Origin: Halobacteriovoraceae bacterium
GTDB lineage: Bacteria; Bdellovibrionota; Bacteriovoracia; Bacteriovoracales; Bacteriovoracaceae
Direction of reading: 5' to 3'
Assembly (NCBI GenBank): GCA_018646195.1
Contig: JABGVH010000148.1
Location: 1-64,000, forward strand
Length of the DNA stretch: 64,000 nucleotides
The notes under the pieces are model-generated. The model searched no databases. It was not told the origin of the DNA and was given only the letters and a program-made list of their open reading frames with translations. Shown here piece by piece: positions 25,600 to 33,984 of this stretch. Positions within the stretch are counted from its first letter, which is position 1; every line of letters begins with the position of its first letter. Both the position numbers and the translations under genes were made by a program.

Positions 25600-26442
25600 A
25601 TGGGTAAAGTAGCACTGACAAAAGTCACCGATGTTTCTCCTTTTAGAAAAGTGGCGATGGGGACTTGGAAGACCGCCAAAGATCCAAGCGTCTATGGTTA
25701 TGTCGAAATCGATATGACTGAAGTCGACAAGGCCCTTCCGGGCTATTGTGAAAAACATGGGGTCAAGATAACTCCTGCTCACCTTGTTGGTCGGGCCATC
25801 TCTCGCTGTATGCAGGCGCGTCCAGAAATTAATGGCATGATCCGTGGTTCGCGAATTTTCCTGCGCAAACATGTCGCTCTTTTTTATCAAGTCAATATTC
25901 CAGGCAGCGGAGAGGATAAAGTAAAGAAGGCAACCTTAAGTGGCGCAGTTATTCATGAGGCTGAAAATTTAAGCACTTCAGAAATTGCCAAAAAATTGAA
26001 AGAGAAGGCTTCCAATATTAGAACTGGAAAAGACGCAGAGATGAAAAAGAATATGGATGTCTTTAAAATTCTCCCTTGGTGGTTTGTCCGTTTCTATTTA
26101 GATATCGCTTCGTTTTTAATGTATGGCCTGAACTTAAACCTCTCATTTTTAGGAATCCCAAAAGATCCTTTCGGCTCAGTCATGATCACCAATATCGGTT
26201 CTCTTGGAATTGATGTTGCTTGGGCGCCGCTCTGTCCCTATACCCGAGTACCCTTACTTTTAACTGTTGGGGCCACTGGAGATAAAGTCGTGGCGATAGA
26301 TGGGAAAGCCGAAGTCAGGAGAATCCTGCCTATTTCAATCACCTTTGATCACCGGCTCATAGATGGTATTCACGCCTCGCATATGGCGGCTGAATTCAAA
26401 AAATGTTTTGCCGAACCAGAGAAATACTTATTAAATGACTAA
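25600..26442 (+). CDS. Stand-alone 2-oxoacid dehydrogenase E2-type acyltransferase catalytic domain
   Basis: 280 residues matching the chloramphenicol-acetyltransferase-like catalytic core of dihydrolipoamide acyltransferases. The active-site motif TFDHRLIDG is intact (His251, Asp255), and ITPAHLVGRAISRCM plus GSVMITNIGSLGID are core strands. There is no N-terminal lipoyl domain or peripheral-subunit-binding domain, and no E1 or E3 gene nearby, so it is not an ordinary PDH or OGDH subunit. A hydrophobic stretch (residues ~157-184, rich in Trp, Phe and Leu) interrupts the usual core and could attach it to the membrane or an acyl substrate. A GGAAA ribosome site precedes the ATG. It may be a CoA-dependent acyltransferase controlled by the upstream Lrp protein (inference). 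Confidence 0.82.
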   Translation: MGKVALTKVTDVSPFRKVAMGTWKTAKDPSVYGYVEIDMTEVDKALPGYCEKHGVKITPAHLVGRAISRCMQARPEINGMIRGSRIFLRKHVALFYQVNIPGSGEDKVKKATLSGAVIHEAENLSTSEIAKKLKEKASNIRTGKDAEMKKNMDVFKILPWWFVRFYLDIASFLMYGLNLNLSFLGIPKDPFGSVMITNIGSLGIDVAWAPLCPYTRVPLLLTVGATGDKVVAIDGKAEVRRILPISITFDHRLIDGIHASHMAAEFKKCFAEPEKYLLND

Positions 26443-26844
26443 ATGAAATATTTATTACTCCTCTGCCTCTTATTTAGCTGTACTAACTTCTCAAAGAAAA
26501 AATACACCGGTCCACGAGTACTGGTGACTTGTTCTGATCATCTTAAAATTGAGAGCCGGGCCTTAAAAAGTAGTGACGAGCTTGTCAGCTATTTTGAAAA
26601 TGTAGAGCTAAAATGCGTCGATAAAACAGGTGAGCTCAAGCGCTTTATTAGCAATCAATATCCTGAGCTCAACCGCGCCAAAGTAACTCGAGTAAATGTC
26701 TATCGCTATAATAGAAAACTCTATCGTAAATTCCTTTCCGAGACCTTATTAGATGGCAAGAATTCGGCCTGTATGCTGTCTCAGATCTTTAAGATTAAAA
26801 GTAATTGGATAGTCATCTACCCTTATAATAATTGTGTGATTTGA
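26443..26844 (+). CDS. Small predicted lipoprotein, unknown function
   Basis: 133 residues. The N-terminus MKYLLLLCLLFSCTNFSKKK has a lipobox (LFSC) with Cys13 as the lipidation site. The mature part is basic and has no recognisable domain; it contains VTRVNVYRYNRKLYRK and two further cysteines. Its ATG directly follows the TAA of the E2-like gene (TAAATG), and the GNAT gene begins 1 nt after its stop, so all three are translationally linked. Ser at +2 and Thr-Asn after the lipid Cys predict an envelope location. Confidence 0.7.
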   Translation: MKYLLLLCLLFSCTNFSKKKYTGPRVLVTCSDHLKIESRALKSSDELVSYFENVELKCVDKTGELKRFISNQYPELNRAKVTRVNVYRYNRKLYRKFLSETLLDGKNSACMLSQIFKIKSNWIVIYPYNNCVI

Positions 26845-26845
26845 A

Positions 26846-27421
26846 ATGCCTAAGAAAGTGAAGATTAATTATCAAAAAACTTTTATTCAATCAAAACGAT
26901 TAGTGGTTCGCCCTTATAAATTAACAGATTTCAAAAACTGCCAGAGCTCCCATCTTGGACGGCTTAAAAATCAAGGGCCCTACGACGAACCGATACGTTC
27001 AGCAAGTGCCGTCAACTACTCCGAATTTAAAAAGACCATTGAGTTTTTTAGGCGAATTGGAAAAATGCAAGTACAGTATATTTTCGGAGTTTTCGATCGC
27101 AAGAATGGAGAGTTGCTTGGAGAGGTTAGCTTGATGGTGATCAATAAACAAATGCGTTGGGCAAACCTTGGTTACCATATTCAAAATCAATACTTCAAAA
27201 AAGGTTACGCTACTGAAGCCTGTCGTTTGGCCTTAAAGTTGGCCTTTAAAGAGCTCGGTTTTCACCGGGTGGAAGCGGGGACTGAATTAAAAAACAAGGC
27301 CTCGAAGGCAGTCGCCAAAAAAATTGGAATGAGCTACGAGGGAAAACGCCTCAAATTTTTTTCCCATAGTGGAGGCGTTGATATGGTTTTTTATGGCGCA
27401 AATGCTATGGATTATAAATAG
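26846..27421 (+). CDS. GNAT acetyltransferase, RimJ/RimL type
   Basis: 191 residues. N-terminal RLVVRPYKLTDFK opens the fold, and the acetyl-CoA loop region is YFKKGYATEACRLALKLAF, followed by LGFHRVEAGTELKNKASK and KKIGMSYEGK, the standard motif order of RimJ/RimL-type N-acetyltransferases. The substrate may be a protein N-terminus, an aminoglycoside-like compound or a polyamine; the sequence does not decide. It closes the rightward lrp unit and ends 4 nt before the convergent rlmH stop. Confidence 0.85.
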   Translation: MPKKVKINYQKTFIQSKRLVVRPYKLTDFKNCQSSHLGRLKNQGPYDEPIRSASAVNYSEFKKTIEFFRRIGKMQVQYIFGVFDRKNGELLGEVSLMVINKQMRWANLGYHIQNQYFKKGYATEACRLALKLAFKELGFHRVEAGTELKNKASKAVAKKIGMSYEGKRLKFFSHSGGVDMVFYGANAMDYK

Positions 27422-27425
27422 CTTT

Positions 27426-27884
27426 TTACTTATGGTAGGGATGCTTTTGAATAATCGATTGCGCCCGGTAAAGTTGTTCGACCATTAAAAGCCGTGCCAA
27501 TTTATGGGGAAAAGTTAAATCACTGAGGCTGAAAGAGCATTGGTGCTCTCTTTTAAAGGCCTTACTAAAGCCGGCAGCCCCGCCAATTATGAAAGCTGGA
27601 GTACTGCTAGCTTCTAGTAATCGTTCGATCCAAGCGGCAAAGTCTTTTGAGTCCAGCTTCTTACCATTTTCAGTCATTAAAATAGCAGTGATAGAAGAAG
27701 TTTTCTCAAGCTCAGTGAGCTTAGAAGTTATCTCATCTTCGTCTTTTTGGAAGTCGTCGCCATTGCTTTTCAATTCATGAATTTTGAAGTCAAAGAGAGT
27801 CAGTCTTTTTTTAAAGTCCTGCTCTAGAGCTTCGATTTGGCTGTCTTTTAGTTTTCCTACGACGATTAGGTGTAGGTTCTTCAT
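27426..27884 (-). CDS. rlmH: 23S rRNA (pseudouridine-1915 N3)-methyltransferase RlmH
   Basis: 152 residues, the usual length for this SPOUT methyltransferase. Signatures are LIVVGKLKD at the N-terminus, the SAM knot FIIGGAAGFS, and the C-terminal LTFPHKLARLLMVEQLYRA with terminal HPYHK, whose Tyr-His-Lys end is essential in RlmH. It modifies helix 69 of 23S rRNA in assembled 70S ribosomes. Its ATG overlaps the rsfS stop by one base, making it the last gene of the obgE-rsfS-rlmH unit. Confidence 0.95.
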   Translation of the reverse strand: MKNLHLIVVGKLKDSQIEALEQDFKKRLTLFDFKIHELKSNGDDFQKDEDEITSKLTELEKTSSITAILMTENGKKLDSKDFAAWIERLLEASSTPAFIIGGAAGFSKAFKREHQCSFSLSDLTFPHKLARLLMVEQLYRAQSIIQKHPYHK

Positions 27885-28357
27885 TAGAAATAAGAACGAG
27901 AGGAGTCTTTGGACTCTTCAGCTGTTTCCGGAACATCAGAAAAATAGTAGTCCTGTGGAATTTCAATTGAATTGGCCTCTCTCCAAAGTCCATCAAGATC
28001 GTAAACCGCTCGAGAGGTCTCTAGAAAGATATGCACGATAACGTCGCCAATATCCATTAAAATCCAGTCGGCATTAGTTTGGATGCCTTCTTGAGAAAGT
28101 GGCTGGTATCCAAGTCTATTCATTTGGCGTGCAATTTCAGAGGCCATGGCCTTAGCTTGAATAGTGTTTGTGGCAGAGGCCAGGATAAAATAATCAGCTA
28201 GAGAGCTAAGTTCCTTAACTTCGAGTATTTTTAAATTAATGCCTTTTAGGTTTCCTAAAATCCAAGCGCTCGTCATTGCCAAGTTTTTTGGAAAAGGAAA
28301 ACCTTCTTCAGTCATAATGTCATCAATACTTTTTTCAATATAGCTAAGGTTACTCAT
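27884..28357 (-). CDS. rsfS: Ribosomal silencing factor RsfS
   Basis: 157 residues, RsfS/Iojap family. The core motifs are LADYFILASATNTIQAKAM and NADWILMDIGDVIVHIFLE, followed by YDLDGLWRE. RsfS binds ribosomal protein L14 and blocks subunit joining when nutrients are short. An additional ~35 residues precede the core and ~20 follow it. It lies 3 nt after obgE and overlaps rlmH by 1 nt, the conserved order. Confidence 0.94.
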   Translation of the reverse strand: MSNLSYIEKSIDDIMTEEGFPFPKNLAMTSAWILGNLKGINLKILEVKELSSLADYFILASATNTIQAKAMASEIARQMNRLGYQPLSQEGIQTNADWILMDIGDVIVHIFLETSRAVYDLDGLWREANSIEIPQDYYFSDVPETAEESKDSSRSYF

Positions 28358-28360
28358 AAA

Positions 28361-29383
<1,023 letters not shown>

Positions 29384-29392
29384 TCAAAAATA

Positions 29393-29423
29393 AAAAAGGA
29401 ATTCATAAATTGAATTCCTTTTT
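29393..29423. terminator. Bidirectional hairpin terminator between rpmA and obgE
   Basis: GGAATTCA and TGAATTCC form an 8-bp stem flanked by five A-T pairs, with a 5-base loop. It is followed by T-rich sequence on both strands. In the minus direction it can end or attenuate the rplU-rpmA transcript before obgE. Confidence 0.8.
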
Positions 29424-29472
29424 CCTATCCTAATCAAATCCTTGATTATTCCTAAATTTTTAAATTCTTCTA

Positions 29473-29727
29473 TTAAGCAGAAACAACAGAGACTGTTTGT
29501 CTCTTCTTGTTGTAGTAGCCAAATTCAACTTTGCCTTCTTCAACTGCAAAGATTGTAAAATCTTTACCCATTTTCACTCCAAGACCTGGGTGAAACTTAG
29601 TTCCTACCTGGCGAACAATGATATTCCCTGGAATAACACTCTCTCCACCATATTTTTTTACCCCTCTCATCTTGGGGTTTGAATCGCGTCCGTTACTGGT
29701 TGAACCACCGGCCTTCTTATGTGCCAT
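29473..29727 (-). CDS. rpmA: 50S ribosomal protein L27
   Basis: 84 residues. The N-terminal [16 protein letters not shown] segment, which reaches the peptidyl transferase centre, is complete, and no cleavable pre-sequence like that of Firmicutes is present. [15 protein letters not shown] and VGMGKDFT-type motifs confirm L27. It sits 23 nt after rplU in the universal L21-L27 pair, and a terminator-like hairpin follows. Confidence 0.97.
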   Translation of the reverse strand: MAHKKAGGSTSNGRDSNPKMRGVKKYGGESVIPGNIIVRQVGTKFHPGLGVKMGKDFTIFAVEEGKVEFGYYNKKRQTVSVVSA

Positions 29728-29750
29728 GACTTACTCCTAATATATTAAAA

Positions 29751-30116
29751 TTATTTTAAATACTTTTCAGCGTTTTTTGACTTAGCGTCGATTTTGTCTG
29801 TCTTACCGGCACCATTATCTAATTCAGTAATTAGAAGAGAGGTGAAGTGTTGACGATGACCTTTTTTCTTTTGGTAAAGCCCAGGCTTTCTTTTCAAGAT
29901 TAAAAGTTTGCGAGAACGGTCATGTCTAATAACCTTGGCAGTAACTTTAGCACCTTTAACCAGAGGGGTTCCGACTTGTGGCTCATCTCCACCAACAAAT
30001 AGTACTTGATCTAATTTGATAGTTTTACCTTCTTCATCATTCAATTTTTGGACGTCAATAACGTCTCCCGCTTGAACTCGGTACTGGTGTCCAGAAACTT
30101 CAACTACTCCGTACAT
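29751..30116 (-). CDS. rplU: 50S ribosomal protein L21
   Basis: 121 residues from the ATG at 30114-30116. An AGGAG site lies 7 bases upstream; a longer reading from 30161 would add 15 residues without family support. MYGVVEVSGHQYRVQAGD is the normal L21 start, and KVIRHDRSRKLLILKRKPG with YQKKKGHRQHFT is the RNA-binding end. A C-terminal extension of about 20 residues (TDKIDAKSKNAEKYLK) is slightly longer than in E. coli. It heads the leftward ribosomal operon. Confidence 0.96.
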   Translation of the reverse strand: MYGVVEVSGHQYRVQAGDVIDVQKLNDEEGKTIKLDQVLFVGGDEPQVGTPLVKGAKVTAKVIRHDRSRKLLILKRKPGLYQKKKGHRQHFTSLLITELDNGAGKTDKIDAKSKNAEKYLK

Positions 30117-30198
30117 TTTTAACTCCTGTAGTGACAAATAACCGGGAGGAGGGTCGCCCACTTAAATCCCGTATTTAGTCTTTTATATAGATTTTAGG

Positions 30199-30227
30199 TT
30201 TTTAGACATTTTAGGGCCCGATGTCAA
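30199..30227 (-). promoter_or_regulatory. Candidate sigma-70 promoter for rplU-rpmA
   Basis: On the minus strand a perfect -35 TTGACA (30222-30227) is followed after 17 bases by TAAAAA (30199-30204), a weak -10. The distance to the rplU start leaves a leader of about 75 nt. Confidence 0.45.
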
Positions 30228-30246
30228 GATTTGGCCTTGCATTACA

Positions 30247-30261
30247 CGACTTTAGAAGTCG
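30247..30261. repeat. Perfect 6-bp palindrome between rplU and a divergent gene
   Basis: CGACTT-TAG-AAGTCG is a perfect inverted repeat about 20 bp upstream of the candidate rplU -35 box and 80 bp before the divergent gene at 30342. It could be an operator or a chance palindrome. Confidence 0.3.
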
Positions 30262-30341
30262 GATAACGCGTTGCAAAGTAAAGTTTGTTTAGATCCCACC
30301 GAAAAGACCTATAAATAGAACTCTTTTGGAGAGAGTGAACT

Positions 30342-31151
30342 ATGGAAAATGAAAATTGGACCTATTTTCAGTGGAATCAAGAAGCCGGTTACCCGGTTTA
30401 CGTCCGCTGTGACTTGACGCAATTCGGTGCCGAGATGCTGACCCTTTTGGCCCAAATGCGTTTTACTGAAATTGAACCGACAAAGCTTCAAGAGGTGCAG
30501 CAGCACCTGGATAGCAATCCTTACGGCCGGGTTTTAAGCATCAAGCAGGCCGGCCAAAACGTCGCCAAACAAATCGATCAAGTCGCCGAGAGCGACCGCT
30601 ATGGAGCTGAAAGTATCGTTCCAAAAGAAGGATACAACGTCTATCGCTACCGAGGTGTTGGGCTTTTAGTTTATGCTTTTTCTCATATGGAATGGGAGCT
30701 GGGTTGCTTCAATAGTTTCGGCAAAGCTGAAGACCGCATAATTTACCACTCTATAATGAACCGCTTCCTAAGCTGGGCACTAGCGCCTCTCGGAGTTATC
30801 GGATTCTGGGGAGTGCCTGTTGACGAGGGCATGGTTGTTTTAAGACAGAAGGAATCCCGTGGTGAGACCGTTTATTTAGATGTCAAAAAACGTAAGCTCT
30901 TAAGCCTCGATGGCGTCAGTGAAATGAAGCCGCGCTTTAAAATCCTGAGACTTGATCCCAACTTAAATGGCCGCAATATAAAAATGAGCAGTGAGGAGCT
31001 ACTATGTTTTCTCTCAGTTCAGTCGACTTACTTCGACTATCGTGGACTTTCTGTTCCTGTACGCCAATTAATTCGCACTCTAGCAGTTTCCACAGAAGGG
31101 CTAGTTCATCCTCAAGAATCATTTAAGCCACGCACTGACCTTTCTCTTTAA
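30342..31151 (+). CDS. Cytosolic protein of unknown function (269 aa)
   Basis: 269 residues, no signal peptide. GGAGAGAG lies 8 bases before the ATG. I do not recognise the family. The N-terminal third is mixed charged helix and strand. The centre has aromatic-rich segments (YNVYRYRGVGLLVYAFSHME, FLSWALAPLGVIGFWGVPVD), and the C-terminal part has MVVLRQKESRGETVYLDVKK, which reads as a beta-hairpin. It is divergent from rplU and followed after 30 nt by lgt, with which it is probably co-transcribed. No catalytic motif is evident. Confidence 0.7.
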   Translation: MENENWTYFQWNQEAGYPVYVRCDLTQFGAEMLTLLAQMRFTEIEPTKLQEVQQHLDSNPYGRVLSIKQAGQNVAKQIDQVAESDRYGAESIVPKEGYNVYRYRGVGLLVYAFSHMEWELGCFNSFGKAEDRIIYHSIMNRFLSWALAPLGVIGFWGVPVDEGMVVLRQKESRGETVYLDVKKRKLLSLDGVSEMKPRFKILRLDPNLNGRNIKMSSEELLCFLSVQSTYFDYRGLSVPVRQLIRTLAVSTEGLVHPQESFKPRTDLSL

Positions 31152-31181
31152 GCTTTGCCCCATTAGTGTTAGCATTTTCAC

Positions 31182-32009
31182 ATGATAGCACCTCAAATAG
31201 ATCCGATTATTTTTTCCTTAGGCCCCCTACAAGTTCGATGGTACGGATTTATGTACGTTGTGGGATTTATAATAGCCGGTTTCTTGCTACGCTATTTGGC
31301 GCGCAAAGGTTTCTTTAAAATCATTCCTGATAAAGTAGATAGTCTGATTACTCACGCTCTGATCAGCATGTTCCTAGGGGCGCGTTTTTTTTACGTCTTT
31401 ATTTATAATTGGGATTATTACTCTCAAAATCTAGGTGACTTATTAGCAGTATGGAAGGGTGGCCTCAGCTTTCACGGCGCAATTGTCGGAATTTTATTAG
31501 GCTGCTATCTCTTTGCTAAGAAAAACAATGTAACGCTTTTGCAAGTTTTGGATTCCGCCTGCCTGGCCGGCTGTCAGGGTATCTTCTGGGGTCGGATGGG
31601 GAATTTTATTAATGGTGAACTCTATGGTCGTGTAACTGACTCACCATTTGGGATGATTTTCCCTGGAGCGGGACCTTATCCTCGCCATCCCTCACAGCTC
31701 TATGAAGGGGTCTTGGAAGGTCTTATACTTTTTGTTATCCTTTGGATTATGTATAGAAAGGTCAGAACTCATGGTTATTTTGTGGCAACTTTTATTTTAG
31801 GTTATGGTTGCTTTCGCTATATCGTAGAATTTTTCCGCGAAGCTGATTCTCAGCTTGGATACTATTTCGGTGGAACCACTACGATGGGACAAATTCTCTG
31901 TTTAGTGATGATAGGTTTTGGACTTTGGACTTTTTACTATTCAAAAAAACAGGCCCAGCAAATCACTTTCGAACCTATTCCGATTCTAGAGGTTTCCCCA
32001 GCAAGTTAG
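31182..32009 (+). CDS. lgt: Prolipoprotein diacylglyceryl transferase
   Basis: A 275-residue, seven-helix inner-membrane enzyme that moves diacylglycerol from phosphatidylglycerol to the lipobox cysteine. Family motifs are IFSLGPLQVRWYGFMY, LSFHGAIVGILLG (the essential His region), and the Lgt signature GRMGNFINGELYGRVTD with Arg, Asn and Glu in place. HPSQLYEGVLEG and the C-terminal YFREADSQLG-like FFREADSQ follow. It serves the many lipoproteins in this window. Its last 35 nt overlap the 3' end of a convergent gene. Confidence 0.96.
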   Translation: MIAPQIDPIIFSLGPLQVRWYGFMYVVGFIIAGFLLRYLARKGFFKIIPDKVDSLITHALISMFLGARFFYVFIYNWDYYSQNLGDLLAVWKGGLSFHGAIVGILLGCYLFAKKNNVTLLQVLDSACLAGCQGIFWGRMGNFINGELYGRVTDSPFGMIFPGAGPYPRHPSQLYEGVLEGLILFVILWIMYRKVRTHGYFVATFILGYGCFRYIVEFFREADSQLGYYFGGTTTMGQILCLVMIGFGLWTFYYSKKQAQQITFEPIPILEVSPAS

Positions 32010-32526
32010 TTTTCCTATGCATATTTTCGAGCAGTGGGGTAAACGATCCTCGGCCTTTTTCCAGGCTGACACCTTCTGCGCTGTAGTAAATCGGATGACA
32101 AGTTATATTGCATTGGCCGCTATAGATGTGGCGCACTCCCTCTTTGTTTTTCCAGATATAGACCGCAGCATTTTCTTTTTTAGAATAGAAGTCTTGCGCG
32201 CCATAGCGATTGATTAGTGTTTGATGAAAAACGTCGTGTAAAAAATAAGAGGGCAGGCGGGCCAAGAAGTTGACACTTTTACCCGACTTAATTTGAACGT
32301 AAACTGGAAATTTGTAGCGCAGTTGTGCGACGTTGTAGCGATAGAGCCCGGCTCCTACCTTTTCACCAGGTCCAAATGTTTTCTTTATTGCGGCAAAGGG
32401 AGTTCCTGGCAGGAATACTTTCAGCTTATCCAACGAGAAACTATAATTTGCGGGCTCAACTTTGGCCTTAAGGGCCCCGCAAAATAAAAGGCTAAGTAGT
32501 GATAAAAAAAGTCTTTTTCGCTTCAT
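31975..32526 (-). CDS. Small secreted protein, unknown function
   Basis: 183 residues with a signal peptide (MKRKRLFLSLLSLLFCGALKA). The mature domain begins FSLDKLKVFLPGTPFAAIKK TFGPGEK-like, then shows a beta-rich part (RYNVAQLRYKFPVYVQIKSG) and two cysteines (GQCNITCHP) that could form a disulfide. I do not recognise a family. It runs against lgt with a 35-nt 3' overlap and is divergent from the symporter gene at 32615. Confidence 0.65.
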   Translation of the reverse strand: MKRKRLFLSLLSLLFCGALKAKVEPANYSFSLDKLKVFLPGTPFAAIKKTFGPGEKVGAGLYRYNVAQLRYKFPVYVQIKSGKSVNFLARLPSYFLHDVFHQTLINRYGAQDFYSKKENAAVYIWKNKEGVRHIYSGQCNITCHPIYYSAEGVSLEKGRGSFTPLLENMHRKTNLLGKPLESE

Positions 32527-32614
32527 GTAAACAATCTCAATCGTCTATAATAAGGAGCAATACTCACTTAAAGTGTACATTTTTTAAAATACCATCCTAG
32601 GGAAGGGGAAATTT

Positions 32615-33880
32615 ATGCAGGAAGCTTCAAAATCCGATGCTAAGAAAATTGGCATCGCCATGCTTAGTGGACTAGTCATCGGTCTCATACTTCACAAGAC
32701 CGGTTATGCCTGGCTGACTGAGTACCTCGATCCTCTCGGAACCATTTTTGTTCGACTGCTAAAAATGATGATTGTTCCGCTGGTTTTTTCTTCCATTTTC
32801 ATGGCCATGATTAATTTAGGAACTCCTGAAGCAATGGGGACTATGGGTCGAAGAGCGGTCATCTACTACTTCGTAACTACTGCAATAGCAGTTTTCTTCG
32901 GAATGATATTTGTAAATTTAATTAACCCTGGAGTTGGCGCCAGCCTTGGAACTGCCGGCTTAGAAAATCTTTCTGGCAGTATGGCCGAAAAAGTTGTCGG
33001 CAATAAAGGACTCTACCAAACCATTTTGGGAGTTTTGATTAGCGCTATTCCTAAAAACCCTTTCGAGGCATTGGCCAATGCAACAGTTCTTCAGCTGATA
33101 ATTTTTGCTATTTTACTAGGTTGGGTTGCCCTCTATCATAAGCAGGATGCAGACCCGATTGTTAAGTTCATGGGAAGTCTTGAAAAACTTTCTCTAGCAC
33201 TGACTCATTTAATTTTAAAATTTGCGCCGATCGGGATTTTCGTTTTAATGCTCGATGTAATGGCCAAGTCTGGGATGACCGCCATTATTTCGCTGTCAAA
33301 ATACATCCTGACGGTGATCGTAGGACTCAGTTGCCACGCTCTCTTTCTAATGTTTATTGCCAGCACGCGACTTAAAAAATCACCACTCTATATTTTAAAA
33401 GGATTAAGTGCTCCACTCTTGACGGCATTTTCGACTTCCTCTTCTGCCGCTACACTTCCTATCACAATGACCAGTGTCGAAGAGAATTTAGGTGTTCATA
33501 AAGATACCGCTAAATTCGTGCTTCCCCTTGGGGCCACTGTGAATATGGATGGTACGGCACTCTACGAATCGGTTGCCGCTATTTTTATCGCCCAGGCCTA
33601 TGGCCATGATTTAGGTATTGCCCAACAATTAGTTATTTTCCTAACCGCTTCGTTAGCTGCAGTTGGTGCTGCCGCTATCCCGGGTGCTGGGCTGATTACT
33701 ATGAGTATTGTCTTAACGGCAGTGGGTCTACCACTTGAGGGAATTGGTTTGATTCTAGCAGTCGACCGCTTACTCGATATGTTCCGTACAACAGTTAATG
33801 TTTTTGGTGACTGCGTCGGGACTATTTGGGTCGATTCTATGGACGGTCAGATTGGTAAACATGTAGAATCAGGTGGTTGA
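32615..33880 (+). CDS. Dicarboxylate/amino acid:cation symporter (DAACS, GltP/DctA type)
   Basis: 421 residues. The fold is recognised from the serine-rich re-entrant loop FSTSSSAATLPITM, the NMDGTALYE motif of TM7, and the second hairpin with AAIPGAGLITM. DRLLDMFRTTVNVFGD supplies the conserved TM8 substrate and sodium residues (Asp, Arg, Asn). It couples uptake of glutamate, aspartate or C4-dicarboxylates to Na+ or H+. A TATAAT hexamer at 32546-32551 upstream could serve as a -10, but no good -35 accompanies it. AGGGAAGGGG before the ATG is a purine-rich ribosome site. Confidence 0.92.
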   Translation: MQEASKSDAKKIGIAMLSGLVIGLILHKTGYAWLTEYLDPLGTIFVRLLKMMIVPLVFSSIFMAMINLGTPEAMGTMGRRAVIYYFVTTAIAVFFGMIFVNLINPGVGASLGTAGLENLSGSMAEKVVGNKGLYQTILGVLISAIPKNPFEALANATVLQLIIFAILLGWVALYHKQDADPIVKFMGSLEKLSLALTHLILKFAPIGIFVLMLDVMAKSGMTAIISLSKYILTVIVGLSCHALFLMFIASTRLKKSPLYILKGLSAPLLTAFSTSSSAATLPITMTSVEENLGVHKDTAKFVLPLGATVNMDGTALYESVAAIFIAQAYGHDLGIAQQLVIFLTASLAAVGAAAIPGAGLITMSIVLTAVGLPLEGIGLILAVDRLLDMFRTTVNVFGDCVGTIWVDSMDGQIGKHVESGG

Positions 33881-33984
33881 TAGGGGATGGGGAAAACTCC
33901 CATCGGTTGACCCCATTTTTGCCCCTGTGAGACAATAATAAAGAAGATTAGAAGGGGAACCCCTCAAATAATGAAGGAATCATA

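Noticed and set aside
33886-33905. GATGGG/CCCATC hairpin after the symporter gene as terminator
   Set aside because: The 6-bp stem is followed by GGTTGACC, not by a T-tract, so I could not support it.
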